Below are positions 55,512 through 63,759 of a stretch of DNA of 64,000 bases, piece after piece. The notes beneath the pieces were generated by a model. That model saw only the letters and a program-made list of their open reading frames with translations. It was not told the DNA's origin and ran no database searches. This stretch comes from Seonamhaeicola aphaedonensis (GTDB taxonomy: Bacteria > Bacteroidota > Bacteroidia > Flavobacteriales > Flavobacteriaceae), in assembly GCF_003386195.1 (NCBI RefSeq), contig NZ_QRDX01000001.1, forward strand, positions 682,001 through 746,000. The letters run 5' to 3'. The position numbers and the translations under genes are program-made. Position 1 is the stretch's first letter. The number at the start of each line of letters is the position of its first letter.

Positions 55512-55580
55512 AAATATATACATTTGCATAATCCAAAAATTGGGGATGTAGCTCAGCTGGCTAGAGCGCTTGACTGGCAG
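55512..55580 (+). repeat. 69-bp direct repeat, left copy
   Basis: Perfect copy of 61183-61251: promoter box, leader and the first 39 bases of tRNA-Ala. The identity stops exactly in the anticodon loop (GGCAG). Confidence 0.95.
55519..55526 (+). promoter_or_regulatory. -7 box of the broken tRNA-Ala copy
   Basis: TACATTTG, identical to the box at 61190. A TTG 22 bases upstream (in GATTGTATATG) could be a -33 element, which the right copy lacks. Confidence 0.6.
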
Positions 55581-55616
55581 ACGGGAAAAATCAAAATCTT
55601 CAATCTCCCGCACCCC
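55542..55616 (+). pseudogene. Broken, chimeric tRNA-Ala(GGC)
   Basis: Bases 55542-55580 equal the 5' half of the tRNA-Ala at 61213 (acceptor, D-arm, anticodon stem 5' strand and loop). From 55581 the sequence differs: CGGGA, then AAAATCAAAATC, then T-loop-like TTCAATC, TCCCG and CACCCC. Without the 12-base AAAATC duplication, CGGGA-TTCAATC-TCCCG would be a perfect T-arm. So a different tRNA's 3' end seems joined here. Not functional: no 3' anticodon strand. Confidence 0.7.
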
Positions 55617-55783
55617 TTTAATAACAAGGGTTTTCAAGGTTTTTAAAAAGCAGGTTTATAGTAGTGATGGACTATGGTGGTGGGTTTTTTAACCCTTTTA
55701 TTTTTTAATTTTATAAAAATGGACGACCTCAAAATGAGTCTTTTATTATTATCTTTAGCCTTAGATATCATTATCGGTAAAAG

Positions 55784-56908
55784 TTGAGTTTCGTTTTAAA
55801 CATAGGCATAGTTTTATCCATTTTTTTAGGAATTCTTTTGTTCTCTAAAAGAAACAAAGTCCTAACGGACAATCTTTTGGCCGTTTGGTTATTTGTTATT
55901 GGAATCCATTTAACAGGTTATTTCTTGTTCTATAAAGGCTATTGGGAAATCTATCCAAACCTTACAGGTGTAACGGCTCCATTGCCTTTTTTGTACGGCC
56001 CATTTTTATACTTGTATGTTTTATACTCCATTAAAAGTGAATCAAGATTAAGAAAAATTGACTATCTACATTTTGCACCTACTTTAATGTCTTATTCACT
56101 AATGTCCCATTTCTTTTTTTTCTATTCGGCAAATGAAAAAGTTCAAGTTTATCAAGGGACTATTGATGACTATAATGGCACATTGGCAACCATTATGCTT
56201 GTAGGGTTCATAATCTCTGGAATAACCTATACAATTTTGGCATATAGAAATCTTGTAAAAAGAGAAAAAGTAGTAAAAGAGAATTTTTCAGATACGACAC
56301 GAATCAATTTAAAATGGTTACGATATACTATTATTGGCATAGGCTTATTTTTTATAGTAGGAACTATTGTATCTGTTTTAAGAGAAGTTATTGGTTTCCA
56401 ATTTCCTTTTAATGCTGATATTTTATTCTATTCGGTCTTAGTTGGTTTCATAGTTTTTGTCGGTTATTCAGGAATAAGACAGCAAGATTTATTTACTAGT
56501 ACGAACATTAAGGAAAGGGAGCTTGTTAAAACAGAAAGTGAGTATAAAAAATCCAGCCTTAAAGTTGAGGTTGCCAACAATAAGCATCAAGAATTATTGG
56601 ACTTCATGGAAAGAGAGAAACCATATCTAAACAATAAGCTCACTATCAGTGAGCTCGCTGAGGAACTATCGCTTTCAACGAATCATTTGTCTCAGATTAT
56701 AAATCAGTATGAAGAGGTTAATTTTCATGATTTTATAAATAAGTATAGAGTTGAAGAGTTTATACTAAAGGCCCAAAGGGACACTAGTTTTAGTTTGTTG
56801 GGTATCGCCTATGATTCAGGGTTTAATTCCAAATCCACTTTTAATACCGTTTTTAAGAAATTCAAGTCTCTTACACCTTCCCAGTACATTTCCAAGTTGA
56901 AAAAATAG
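55784..56908 (+). CDS. Membrane-bound AraC-family transcriptional regulator
   Basis: 374 residues, TTG start. About seven membrane helices (1-230, including NIGIVLSIFLGILLFSKRNKVLTDN and PLPFLYGPFLYLYVLYSI) and a cytoplasmic AraC helix-turn-helix (about 270-374, LTISELAEELSLSTNHLSQIINQY and FNSKSTFNTVFKKFKSLTPSQY). This architecture is frequent in Bacteroidota next to genes it controls. First gene inside the tRNA-flanked islet, probably regulating the genes after it. Confidence 0.9.
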   Translation: MSFVLNIGIVLSIFLGILLFSKRNKVLTDNLLAVWLFVIGIHLTGYFLFYKGYWEIYPNLTGVTAPLPFLYGPFLYLYVLYSIKSESRLRKIDYLHFAPTLMSYSLMSHFFFFYSANEKVQVYQGTIDDYNGTLATIMLVGFIISGITYTILAYRNLVKREKVVKENFSDTTRINLKWLRYTIIGIGLFFIVGTIVSVLREVIGFQFPFNADILFYSVLVGFIVFVGYSGIRQQDLFTSTNIKERELVKTESEYKKSSLKVEVANNKHQELLDFMEREKPYLNNKLTISELAEELSLSTNHLSQIINQYEEVNFHDFINKYRVEEFILKAQRDTSFSLLGIAYDSGFNSKSTFNTVFKKFKSLTPSQYISKLKK

Positions 56909-57074
56909 TGACTCAAAAAAGGCTCTTTCGAAGATTTAAAGCTAATTAATTTACTATTAAGTAGTCCAATCGTATAGGATTAGACTTTAAAAAAAGTTCA
57001 GACGTTCACGTCGGGGCGATGCGCCTTTGTTTTTGATAAATATTTGCACCAGAATTATTTCAAAAGCAGAAGTT

Positions 57075-57887
57075 ATGGACTTCAAAATGTATCATCAAGC
57101 GACATTATTTTACGGTTTATCTGTGGTCATTCCTTGGATGTTTTGGTTAATTGCTGGTTATGTTAGTCATATAGACTCAAGTAATATAATACCCCAGCAA
57201 TCAGCAAGTATTTTGGCATTTATAGGTCTTTTGGCACCCGTTGGAATTGCACTATTTATTTCAAGAAATAATAGAGCCTTGCTTTCAGATTTAAAGCAAC
57301 GATTCTTTAATTTCAAAGGAATCAGAAGCACTTATATTGTTCTCGCATTTTTGTTAATGCCGATAAGCATTTTATTGGCACAAGGCATTTCCCTTTTGTT
57401 TGGCTACAGTTTAGAGCAATTTCAACTGGCTCAATCATTCTCTTTTACATCTGGCGTGTTTCCTGTATGGTTTATGCTCATCATTGCACCGCTAATAGAA
57501 GAATTGGCATGGCATTCTTATGGAACGGACTGTTTACGAGCTAGGCTCAATCTTTTTAAAACTTCCATGTTGTTTGCCCTTTTTTGGGGTATATGGCATT
57601 TTCCTTTGGCAAGTATTAAAGATTACTACCATAGTAATCTGATGGAGGATGGCTGGATATATTCACTGAATTTCTTAGTGAGTCTTTTCCCTTTCGTAAT
57701 CATAATGAATTGGATTTACTACAAGGCCAACCGAAACATCATTCTACCTATAATTTTTCACATAGCAGCGGGCTACTTTAATGAGGTTTTTGCAACTCAC
57801 CCCATGAGTAAGGTGTTTCAGACTTGTCTGTTGACTGCTTTTGCTGGCTATGTCATTTATAACGACAAAAATTTCTTTTTCAACTAA
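57075..57887 (+). CDS. CPBP family intramembrane metalloprotease
   Basis: About 270 residues from ATG 57075, seven to eight membrane spans. CPBP/Abi motifs: PLIEELAWHSYG (about 154-165, the EExxxR-like motif but with His instead of Arg), FWGIWHFPLA (about 190) and IFHIAAGYFNE (about 240). It would cleave substrates within the membrane. The role in this islet is not known. 15 bases before the TonB receptor gene. A TTG start at 57027 is possible, but weaker. Confidence 0.85.
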   Translation: MDFKMYHQATLFYGLSVVIPWMFWLIAGYVSHIDSSNIIPQQSASILAFIGLLAPVGIALFISRNNRALLSDLKQRFFNFKGIRSTYIVLAFLLMPISILLAQGISLLFGYSLEQFQLAQSFSFTSGVFPVWFMLIIAPLIEELAWHSYGTDCLRARLNLFKTSMLFALFWGIWHFPLASIKDYYHSNLMEDGWIYSLNFLVSLFPFVIIMNWIYYKANRNIILPIIFHIAAGYFNEVFATHPMSKVFQTCLLTAFAGYVIYNDKNFFFN

Positions 57888-57901
57888 AAAACTATCAAAT
57901 C

Positions 57902-60247
57902 ATGAAACAAGTAATAGTAACATTAGTCTGCGTAGTAAGTATTTGCGGTCTTTCATTTTCACAGAGTATTACGCAGACAGTAAGGGGAACGGTTAAGGAT
58001 TTAACCACAGGAGGACCAACAATAGGAGCCAATATTGTACTCATCGACTCTGAGCCACAAATCGGAACCATTGTTGATTTTGAGGGCCATTTCATTATGG
58101 AAAGCGTGCCCGTTGGTCGACAGAGCTTCAAAGTGTCGATGTTGGGATATGAAACAGTACTTATCAATGATATTTTGGTAAGCTCTGGAAAACAAGTTGT
58201 GCTTAACATTGAACTGAAGGAACAAGCGACACAACTTTCTGAAATCGTATTAATTCCAATAAGACAAAAGGATAAACCGATAAATAGTTTGGCAACCGTA
58301 AGCAGCCGTCAGTTTACGGTAGAGGAAACCAATCGTTATGCAGGTGGTCTTGATGACCCAGCTCGTTTAGCATCGTCCTTTGCTGGGGTTGCGAGTCCTT
58401 CCATCAAGAGTAATGGTGTTTCCATAAGAGGAAATTCTCCAGCTGGATTATTATGGCGCATTGAAGGTGTCGAAATCCCAAGTCCCAATCACTTTGCAGA
58501 TTTGAATATAGTGGGAACAGGAGCTTTAACAGCAATGAGCAGTCATGTTATGAACAATAGTGATTTCTATACAGGTGCTTTTCCAGCGGAATACGGTAAT
58601 GCAACCTCTGGAGTTTTCGATATCAATATGCGTTCTGGGAATTCAACCGAAAGAGAACATGCTTTTCAGGCGGGAATACTAGGTCTGGATTTCGCATCCG
58701 AAGGGCCTTTTAAAAAAGGAAATAACTCTACCTACCTATTTAATTATAGATACTCAACACTAGCCTTAATTGGTTCTTTGTTGCCAGATGACGCTGGGAT
58801 ATTAAAGTATCAGGATTTATCATATAAAATAAAAATACCAACTGAAAATTTTGGAACATTTTCATTTTGGGGGATAGGTGCCTATGATAGTGTTGATACG
58901 GAAGCTCTTGATATTGAGGAATGGGAATCTAAAGAAGATAGAGAGCGTTCACAATTGTCCCAATACCTCTTTGCATCAGGGTTAAGCCATAAGATTGGCG
59001 TAGGTTCAAAATCCTCACTCAATTCTACATTGGCACTCTCAGGCAGAGGGCTATCCTTTGATGAACAATATTTAGATGATAACCTTAATGAAAGTGAAGT
59101 CTCCAATGCCAGAAAAGACAGTTATAAGCTAACATTACAATCTAGTTTAAGTACATATTTCAGTGATAATCATTATAATCAAACAGGTGTTTATATTAAC
59201 AGCCTAGGATATAATCTGAATGTTAATCACACGGAAACACCAACCACAACCCTCGAAAACATAATAAGCGAAAAAGGGCAGTCCTTACATTTTCAGTTAT
59301 ATAGCCAATCTCGATTTAAAATATCACCAAAGTTCACATTAAACACGGGATTACATGCACAGTATTTCCAATTGAATAAGGAGGTCACTGTCGAACCGAG
59401 AGTAGCTATAAGTTATAAACTGAACAATAAAAATGACTTGGCTTTAGCCTACGGATTACATAGTAGGATTGAATCTTTGGAAACCTATTTTATTAAAGAT
59501 GAATTTGGCAATCAACCAAACAAAGACCTAAAGTTGATGAAATCCAATCATTTTGTTTTGTCTTACAATTCAACCCCATTCAAAAATGTAAGTCTTGCAA
59601 TTGAGCCGTATTATCAAAAACTCACTAACGTTCCTGTTTCACCAGATTCTTATGTGTCGACCTTAAATGTTGAAGACAATCTGTTTTTCAATGAGGTATT
59701 AATAAGCAAAGGAACGGGGAGAAATGTAGGTATTGATTTTACACTGGAACAATATTTAAGCAAAGGATTGTACTATCTGTTTACGGCATCTGTTTTTGAT
59801 TCAAAATATACCGCTAATGACGGCATTGAACGAAGTACTAGGTATAACAAAAACTTTGTTATGAATGCCTTAATAGGGAAAGAGTGGCAAGTAGGGGAAC
59901 ATAAGAATAACACCTTAAATGCGAATGTAAGATTCAACTATTTAGGCGGAAATAGAGTTGAGGCAATTGACCTACAAAGTTCTATTAATAATCAAGATGT
60001 GGTTTATGGGGAAACTAATGGAGAGATTTCTTTTTCAAAAAGACATCGAAACACACCAATTACATCATTCACTCTTTCATACCGAAAGAATAAGCCTAAA
60101 CATGCTTCAATTTGGTCATTACAAGTCTTCAATAGTTCTTTAACGGAAGAATTTGACAAGAATCTTTTTAATACCTCATTGCAAGCTGTAGAACAGGAAT
60201 ACAGTGCTATCATGATACCTAGCTTAAGCTATAAAATTGAATTTTAA
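57902..60247 (+). CDS. TonB-dependent receptor-like outer-membrane protein
   Basis: 781 residues, shorter than most SusC-type receptors. Signal peptide MKQVIVTLVCVVSICGLSFS; carboxypeptidase-regulatory-like domain (about 25-115, VRGTVKDLTTGGPTIGANI, ESVPVGRQSFKVSMLGYE), plug domain (about 130-240, PARLASSFAGVASPSIKSNG, SVSIRGNSPAG) and beta-barrel to the end. Probably takes up a substrate through the outer membrane with TonB, or acts as a surface docking protein. Substrate unknown. Co-directional with CPBP and the DUF2807 lipoprotein. Confidence 0.9.
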   Translation: MKQVIVTLVCVVSICGLSFSQSITQTVRGTVKDLTTGGPTIGANIVLIDSEPQIGTIVDFEGHFIMESVPVGRQSFKVSMLGYETVLINDILVSSGKQVVLNIELKEQATQLSEIVLIPIRQKDKPINSLATVSSRQFTVEETNRYAGGLDDPARLASSFAGVASPSIKSNGVSIRGNSPAGLLWRIEGVEIPSPNHFADLNIVGTGALTAMSSHVMNNSDFYTGAFPAEYGNATSGVFDINMRSGNSTEREHAFQAGILGLDFASEGPFKKGNNSTYLFNYRYSTLALIGSLLPDDAGILKYQDLSYKIKIPTENFGTFSFWGIGAYDSVDTEALDIEEWESKEDRERSQLSQYLFASGLSHKIGVGSKSSLNSTLALSGRGLSFDEQYLDDNLNESEVSNARKDSYKLTLQSSLSTYFSDNHYNQTGVYINSLGYNLNVNHTETPTTTLENIISEKGQSLHFQLYSQSRFKISPKFTLNTGLHAQYFQLNKEVTVEPRVAISYKLNNKNDLALAYGLHSRIESLETYFIKDEFGNQPNKDLKLMKSNHFVLSYNSTPFKNVSLAIEPYYQKLTNVPVSPDSYVSTLNVEDNLFFNEVLISKGTGRNVGIDFTLEQYLSKGLYYLFTASVFDSKYTANDGIERSTRYNKNFVMNALIGKEWQVGEHKNNTLNANVRFNYLGGNRVEAIDLQSSINNQDVVYGETNGEISFSKRHRNTPITSFTLSYRKNKPKHASIWSLQVFNSSLTEEFDKNLFNTSLQAVEQEYSAIMIPSLSYKIEF

Positions 60248-60401
60248 TATTTAAAACCACTATAAAATGAAAACAAGAGAAACAAAAACAATTGATAATC
60301 GTCATGATTATAATCAATCAGAAAACGAATGGACTCCTATAAACTTTCAACGGATACCATGGGTAAAATTAAATCAAGAATTAAACTTAAAAACAGCAAA
60401 A

Positions 60402-61058
60402 ATGAAAAACTTAATGATGCTACCAATATTAATGTTATTGGTATGTGTTACTTCATGTTCTGATGACGACACACTCTTCGGTTCAGGAAATTTAACCACA
60501 GAAACTAGAGCCGTTGATTCCTTTACAAAAATTAAGAGTGAAGGTATTATTGACTTAACGGTTACCCAGGGACCAATACAGTCCTTAGAAATAACCTCAG
60601 ATGATAATATTATTGATAAGGTTAGAACAGTAGTCTACAACAATGAATTACATCTGTATTTAGATGAACATTATAACTACAGAGGAATTAGTATTCAAGC
60701 TAATATTACTGTAGCCAACCTAAATAGCCTAAAGAATTTTGGAATAGGCGATGTGGTTCTTAATAACATTGATAATAATAGCACTTTTTCTATAGAGAAT
60801 GAAGGAACAGGCAATATTGAAATTAATGGTATTGCAAATGATTTAACTATTAGAAATCAAGGCTCAGGAAATATACTTGGCTTTAATTTTATAGCAAATC
60901 ATTGTACCGTTTATATTGAAGGCTCAGGCAATGTAGAGGTAAAATGTTCAACTAATCTAGATGTCGAAATAGAAGGTAGCGGTAATGTTTATTATAAGGG
61001 CACACCAAGTATAAATACAGACATTACTGGTTCTGGTAGCGTTATCAGCGCAAATTAA
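60402..61058 (+). CDS. Lipoprotein with DUF2807 (putative auto-transporter adhesin head)
   Basis: About 218 residues from ATG 60402: signal peptide with lipobox VTSC (MKNLMMLPILMLLVCVTSCS). Then the DUF2807 pattern: GSGNLTTETRAVDSFTKIKSE, ITSDDNIIDKVRTVV, and repeats with EGSGNVEV and EGTGNIEI, a right-handed parallel beta-helix. Likely a surface-exposed protein; role unknown. The frame opens at 60267 (135 bases upstream, MKTRETKTIDNRHDYNQSEN) but the signal peptide favours 60402. A terminator follows. Confidence 0.82.
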   Translation: MKNLMMLPILMLLVCVTSCSDDDTLFGSGNLTTETRAVDSFTKIKSEGIIDLTVTQGPIQSLEITSDDNIIDKVRTVVYNNELHLYLDEHYNYRGISIQANITVANLNSLKNFGIGDVVLNNIDNNSTFSIENEGTGNIEINGIANDLTIRNQGSGNILGFNFIANHCTVYIEGSGNVEVKCSTNLDVEIEGSGNVYYKGTPSINTDITGSGSVISAN

Positions 61059-61086
61059 ATTTAAATAGAAAGCTTTACAGAAAGAA

Positions 61087-61118
61087 GTCTTCAAGGAATT
61101 TCCTTGGAGCTTTTTTTA
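61087..61118 (+). terminator. Terminator after the DUF2807 gene
   Basis: CTTCAAGGAA-TTT-CCTTGGAG stem and run of T, about 30 bases after the stop. Ends the islet operon. Confidence 0.8.
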
Positions 61119-61182
61119 CTGTATCTATGTGATTTAAAAAATAAATAAATGTATGGTAGATTTTAGTGCTATTTTTTTATAG

Positions 61183-61251
61183 AAATATATACATTTGCAT
61201 AATCCAAAAATTGGGGATGTAGCTCAGCTGGCTAGAGCGCTTGACTGGCAG
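61183..61251 (+). repeat. 69-bp direct repeat, right copy
   Basis: Perfect copy of 55512-55580. Here the tRNA-Ala continues past the anticodon loop, so this copy is the functional gene. The two copies start 5671 bases apart. Confidence 0.95.
61190..61197 (+). promoter_or_regulatory. -7 box of tRNA-Ala
   Basis: TACATTTG, an exact TAnnTTTG match 15 bases before the tRNA; identical to the box at 55519. Confidence 0.6.
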
Positions 61252-61286
61252 TCAAGAGGTCGGCGGTTCGAGTCCGCTCTTCTCCA
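61213..61286 (+). tRNA. tRNA-Ala(GGC)
   Basis: 74 bases. Anticodon stem CTTGA/TCAAG with loop CTGGCAG gives anticodon GGC; T-arm GGCGG/CCGCT around TTCGAGT; acceptor GGGGATG with CTTCTCC, including the G3-U70 pair that marks alanine tRNA. CCA is not encoded. Preceded by the shared 69-bp repeat. Confidence 0.95.
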
Positions 61287-61289
61287 CAT

Positions 61290-61334
61290 AAAAAAGCTTT
61301 CCGAAACAATAACTGTTTAAGGAAAGCTTTTTTT
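61290..61334 (+). terminator. Terminator of tRNA-Ala
   Basis: AAAAAGCTTTCC and GGAAAGCTTTTT form the stem, followed by T-run, just after the tRNA. Confidence 0.9.
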
Positions 61335-61376
61335 ATGCGATTGTGTTTATAAATTAGAAACGAAGGCTTTAGATTT

Positions 61377-62918
61377 TTACATCTTCATTAACCAAGAACG
61401 CACATCTACTTCTTTTTTGATGATCTCTCTTAAGGCATCAATATTAACGCGCTCTTGCTCCATACTATCTCTGTGTCGAATAGTAACTGTATTATTCTCT
61501 AAAGTATCATGATCTACCGTTATACAAAATGGTGTTCCATTCGCATCCTGCCTTCTGTAGCGGCGCCCTACGGCATCCTTTTCATCATAAATCACATTAA
61601 AATCCCATTTCAATTCATCTACAATCTTTCTGGCTATTTCTGGTAAGCCATCTTTTTTCACTAAAGGTAATACGGCAGCTTTTACTGGAGCTAATACACT
61701 TGGTAATTTTAATACCGTCCTGGTAGTACCATTATCAAGATCTTCTTCTTGTAACGAATTGGAGAATACTGCCAAAAACATTCTATCTAAACCAATGGAT
61801 GTTTCTAACACATAAGGCACATAACTTTTGTTTTCTTCTGGGTCGAAGTATTGAAGTTTCTTCCCTGAGTATTTTTCATGCTGGCTTAAATCAAAATCAG
61901 TCCTAGAGTGAATCCCCTCTAATTCTTTAAATCCAAATGGGAATTTAAATTCAATATCGGCTGCTGCATCCGCATAGTGTGCTAACTTTTCGTGGTCATG
62001 AAAGCGGTACAAACCTTCACCCATTCCTAATGACAAATGCCATTTTAACCGGGTTTGTTTCCAATGTTCATACCATTCTTTTTGAGTGCCTGGTTTAATA
62101 AAAAACTGCATTTCCATTTGTTCAAACTCACGCATTCTAAAGATAAATTGTCTAGCTACAATTTCATTTCTAAACGCTTTACCTGTTTGAGCAATCCCAA
62201 AAGGTATCTTTAATCGGCTCGTTTTTTGAACGTTTAAAAAGTTTACAAAAATACCTTGAGCCGTTTCAGGACGTAAATATAAGTCCATAGCACTGTCGGC
62301 CGAAGCACCCAGCTTGGTATCAAACATTAAGTTAAACTGCTTAACATCTGTCCAGTTTTTAGAACCTGTTAATGGGTCTGCAATTTCTAATTCTTCAATA
62401 AGGGCTTTAACATCGGCTAAATCTTCGTTCTCTAAAGACTTCGCCATACGTGATAACGTCTCGTCAATTTTCTTTTGATACCCTAAAACGCGCCCGTTTG
62501 TTGTAATGAATTCTTCTTTATTAAAAGCTTCACCAAAACGCTTCTCTGCCTTGGCTACTTCTTTATCTATTTTAGCTTCAATTTTGGCACAATAATCTTC
62601 AATTAAAACATCGGCTCTGTAACGTTTTTTGGAGTCTTTATTATCTATTAAGGGGTCGTTAAAAGCATCAACATGTCCAGACGCCTTCCAAGTAGTTGGA
62701 TGCATAAAAATAGCAGCATCAATACCCACTATGTTTTCATGCATTTGCACCATAGCTTTCCACCAATAGTCACGTATGTTTTTCTTTAACTCTGCACCAT
62801 TCTGAGCATAGTCATAAACTGCACTTAAACCATCATAAATTTCACTACTTTGAAACACATACCCGTACTCCTTTGCATGCGAAATAACCTTCTTGAATTT
62901 ATCGTCTTGATTTGCCAT
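61377..62918 (-). CDS. glyS: Glycine--tRNA ligase
   Basis: 513 residues, the dimeric class II type used by Bacteroidota. Landmarks: GIDAAIFMHPTTWKASGHVD, TAQGIFVNFLNVQKTSRLK, FRNEIVARQFIFRMREFEQ (motif 2) and YVLETSIGLDRMF (motif 3), then the anticodon domain. It joins glycine to tRNA-Gly. The gene runs towards the tRNA-Ala from the right. ATG at 62918. Confidence 0.96.
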   Translation of the reverse strand: MANQDDKFKKVISHAKEYGYVFQSSEIYDGLSAVYDYAQNGAELKKNIRDYWWKAMVQMHENIVGIDAAIFMHPTTWKASGHVDAFNDPLIDNKDSKKRYRADVLIEDYCAKIEAKIDKEVAKAEKRFGEAFNKEEFITTNGRVLGYQKKIDETLSRMAKSLENEDLADVKALIEELEIADPLTGSKNWTDVKQFNLMFDTKLGASADSAMDLYLRPETAQGIFVNFLNVQKTSRLKIPFGIAQTGKAFRNEIVARQFIFRMREFEQMEMQFFIKPGTQKEWYEHWKQTRLKWHLSLGMGEGLYRFHDHEKLAHYADAAADIEFKFPFGFKELEGIHSRTDFDLSQHEKYSGKKLQYFDPEENKSYVPYVLETSIGLDRMFLAVFSNSLQEEDLDNGTTRTVLKLPSVLAPVKAAVLPLVKKDGLPEIARKIVDELKWDFNVIYDEKDAVGRRYRRQDANGTPFCITVDHDTLENNTVTIRHRDSMEQERVNIDALREIIKKEVDVRSWLMKM

Positions 62919-63024
62919 AGGTGCAAAAATATAAAACCCCCTGAAACTAAAAGCTTTCTGTTATAAAAATTAAATCAAAATTCATATATTTTCATCTAAG
63001 TTTACCAAATCTATATTATCAAAT

Positions 63025-63705
63025 ATGTTTCAACCTTTAATAAACCTATTTTTTCCAAAAGTATGCTATGCTTGTCTTAATTTTTTAAATGACAATGAGG
63101 ATACTATTTGTGTTAGTTGCAGACATGATTTACCTATTACGAATTTTCATTTTGATAATGACCAGAGCATTAAAAAAGTACTTTATGGACGTGCCAATAT
63201 TGAAAACGGCACTGCGCTTTTTAGGTTTGAAAAGCAAGGGCTTGTTCAAAAACTTCTCCATGGTTTAAAATATAAGGGCTATGAGCCTGTAGGTTTTACT
63301 CTTGGAAATTGGCTTGGAGGTGAATTGAAAGAAATCGCAGCTTATCAAAATATAGATGTGGTTATTCCTGTGCCACTACATAAAAATAAATTACGCAAGC
63401 GTGGGTATAATCAAGTGGCCAAATTTGGGAAACAAATTGCGTTGGCCTTAAATGCTGTCTATACAGACAACGTTCTGGTTAAAATTACCAACACAAAATC
63501 TCAAACAAAAAAAACAAGATTGGCGCGTTGGAAAGATAGTAATGAACTCTTTGCTCTAAAAAATATGAGTTCAATTGAAAACAAACATATTTTATTGGTT
63601 GATGATATTATTACAACAGGTGCAACCATAGAGGCATGTGCTTTGGTATTAAACCAAGCAAACAATATTAAGATTAGTGTTGCTACCATGGCAATAGTAC
63701 CTTAA
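63025..63705 (+). CDS. comF: ComF family phosphoribosyltransferase-like protein
   Basis: 226 residues. N-terminal zinc-finger-like CYACLNFLNDNEDTICVSCR and a phosphoribosyltransferase domain with VIPVPLHKNKLRKRGYNQ and PRPP-type loop HILLVDDIITTGATIEAC. ComF proteins take part in DNA uptake for natural transformation. Alone here, divergent from glyS. Confidence 0.92.
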   Translation: MFQPLINLFFPKVCYACLNFLNDNEDTICVSCRHDLPITNFHFDNDQSIKKVLYGRANIENGTALFRFEKQGLVQKLLHGLKYKGYEPVGFTLGNWLGGELKEIAAYQNIDVVIPVPLHKNKLRKRGYNQVAKFGKQIALALNAVYTDNVLVKITNTKSQTKKTRLARWKDSNELFALKNMSSIENKHILLVDDIITTGATIEACALVLNQANNIKISVATMAIVP

Positions 63706-63722
63706 ATTGCTCGTTATATTTC

Positions 63723-63730
63723 TAAATTTG
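63723..63730 (+). promoter_or_regulatory. -7 box of the last gene
   Basis: TAAATTTG, exact TAnnTTTG match, 29 bases before the start codon at 63760. Confidence 0.5.
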
Positions 63731-63759
63731 TGTAGGTTTGTGCAAAACTAAAATTGGCA

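Larger units (their letters stand above)
55371..55783. other. Intergenic region with broken tRNA at the left end of an islet
   Basis: Holds the 69-bp repeat copy with the tRNA-Ala 5' half (55512-55580) and the T-arm-like sequence 55581-55616. A possible hairpin CCCTT-TAATAAC-AAGGG with TTTT (about 55614-55635) may be the old tRNA terminator. Nothing else was assigned up to the AraC gene. Confidence 0.5.

Noticed and set aside
55784-61058. Complete mobile element
   Set aside because: There is no integrase, transposase or mobilisation gene, so at most a remnant or cargo region is claimed.
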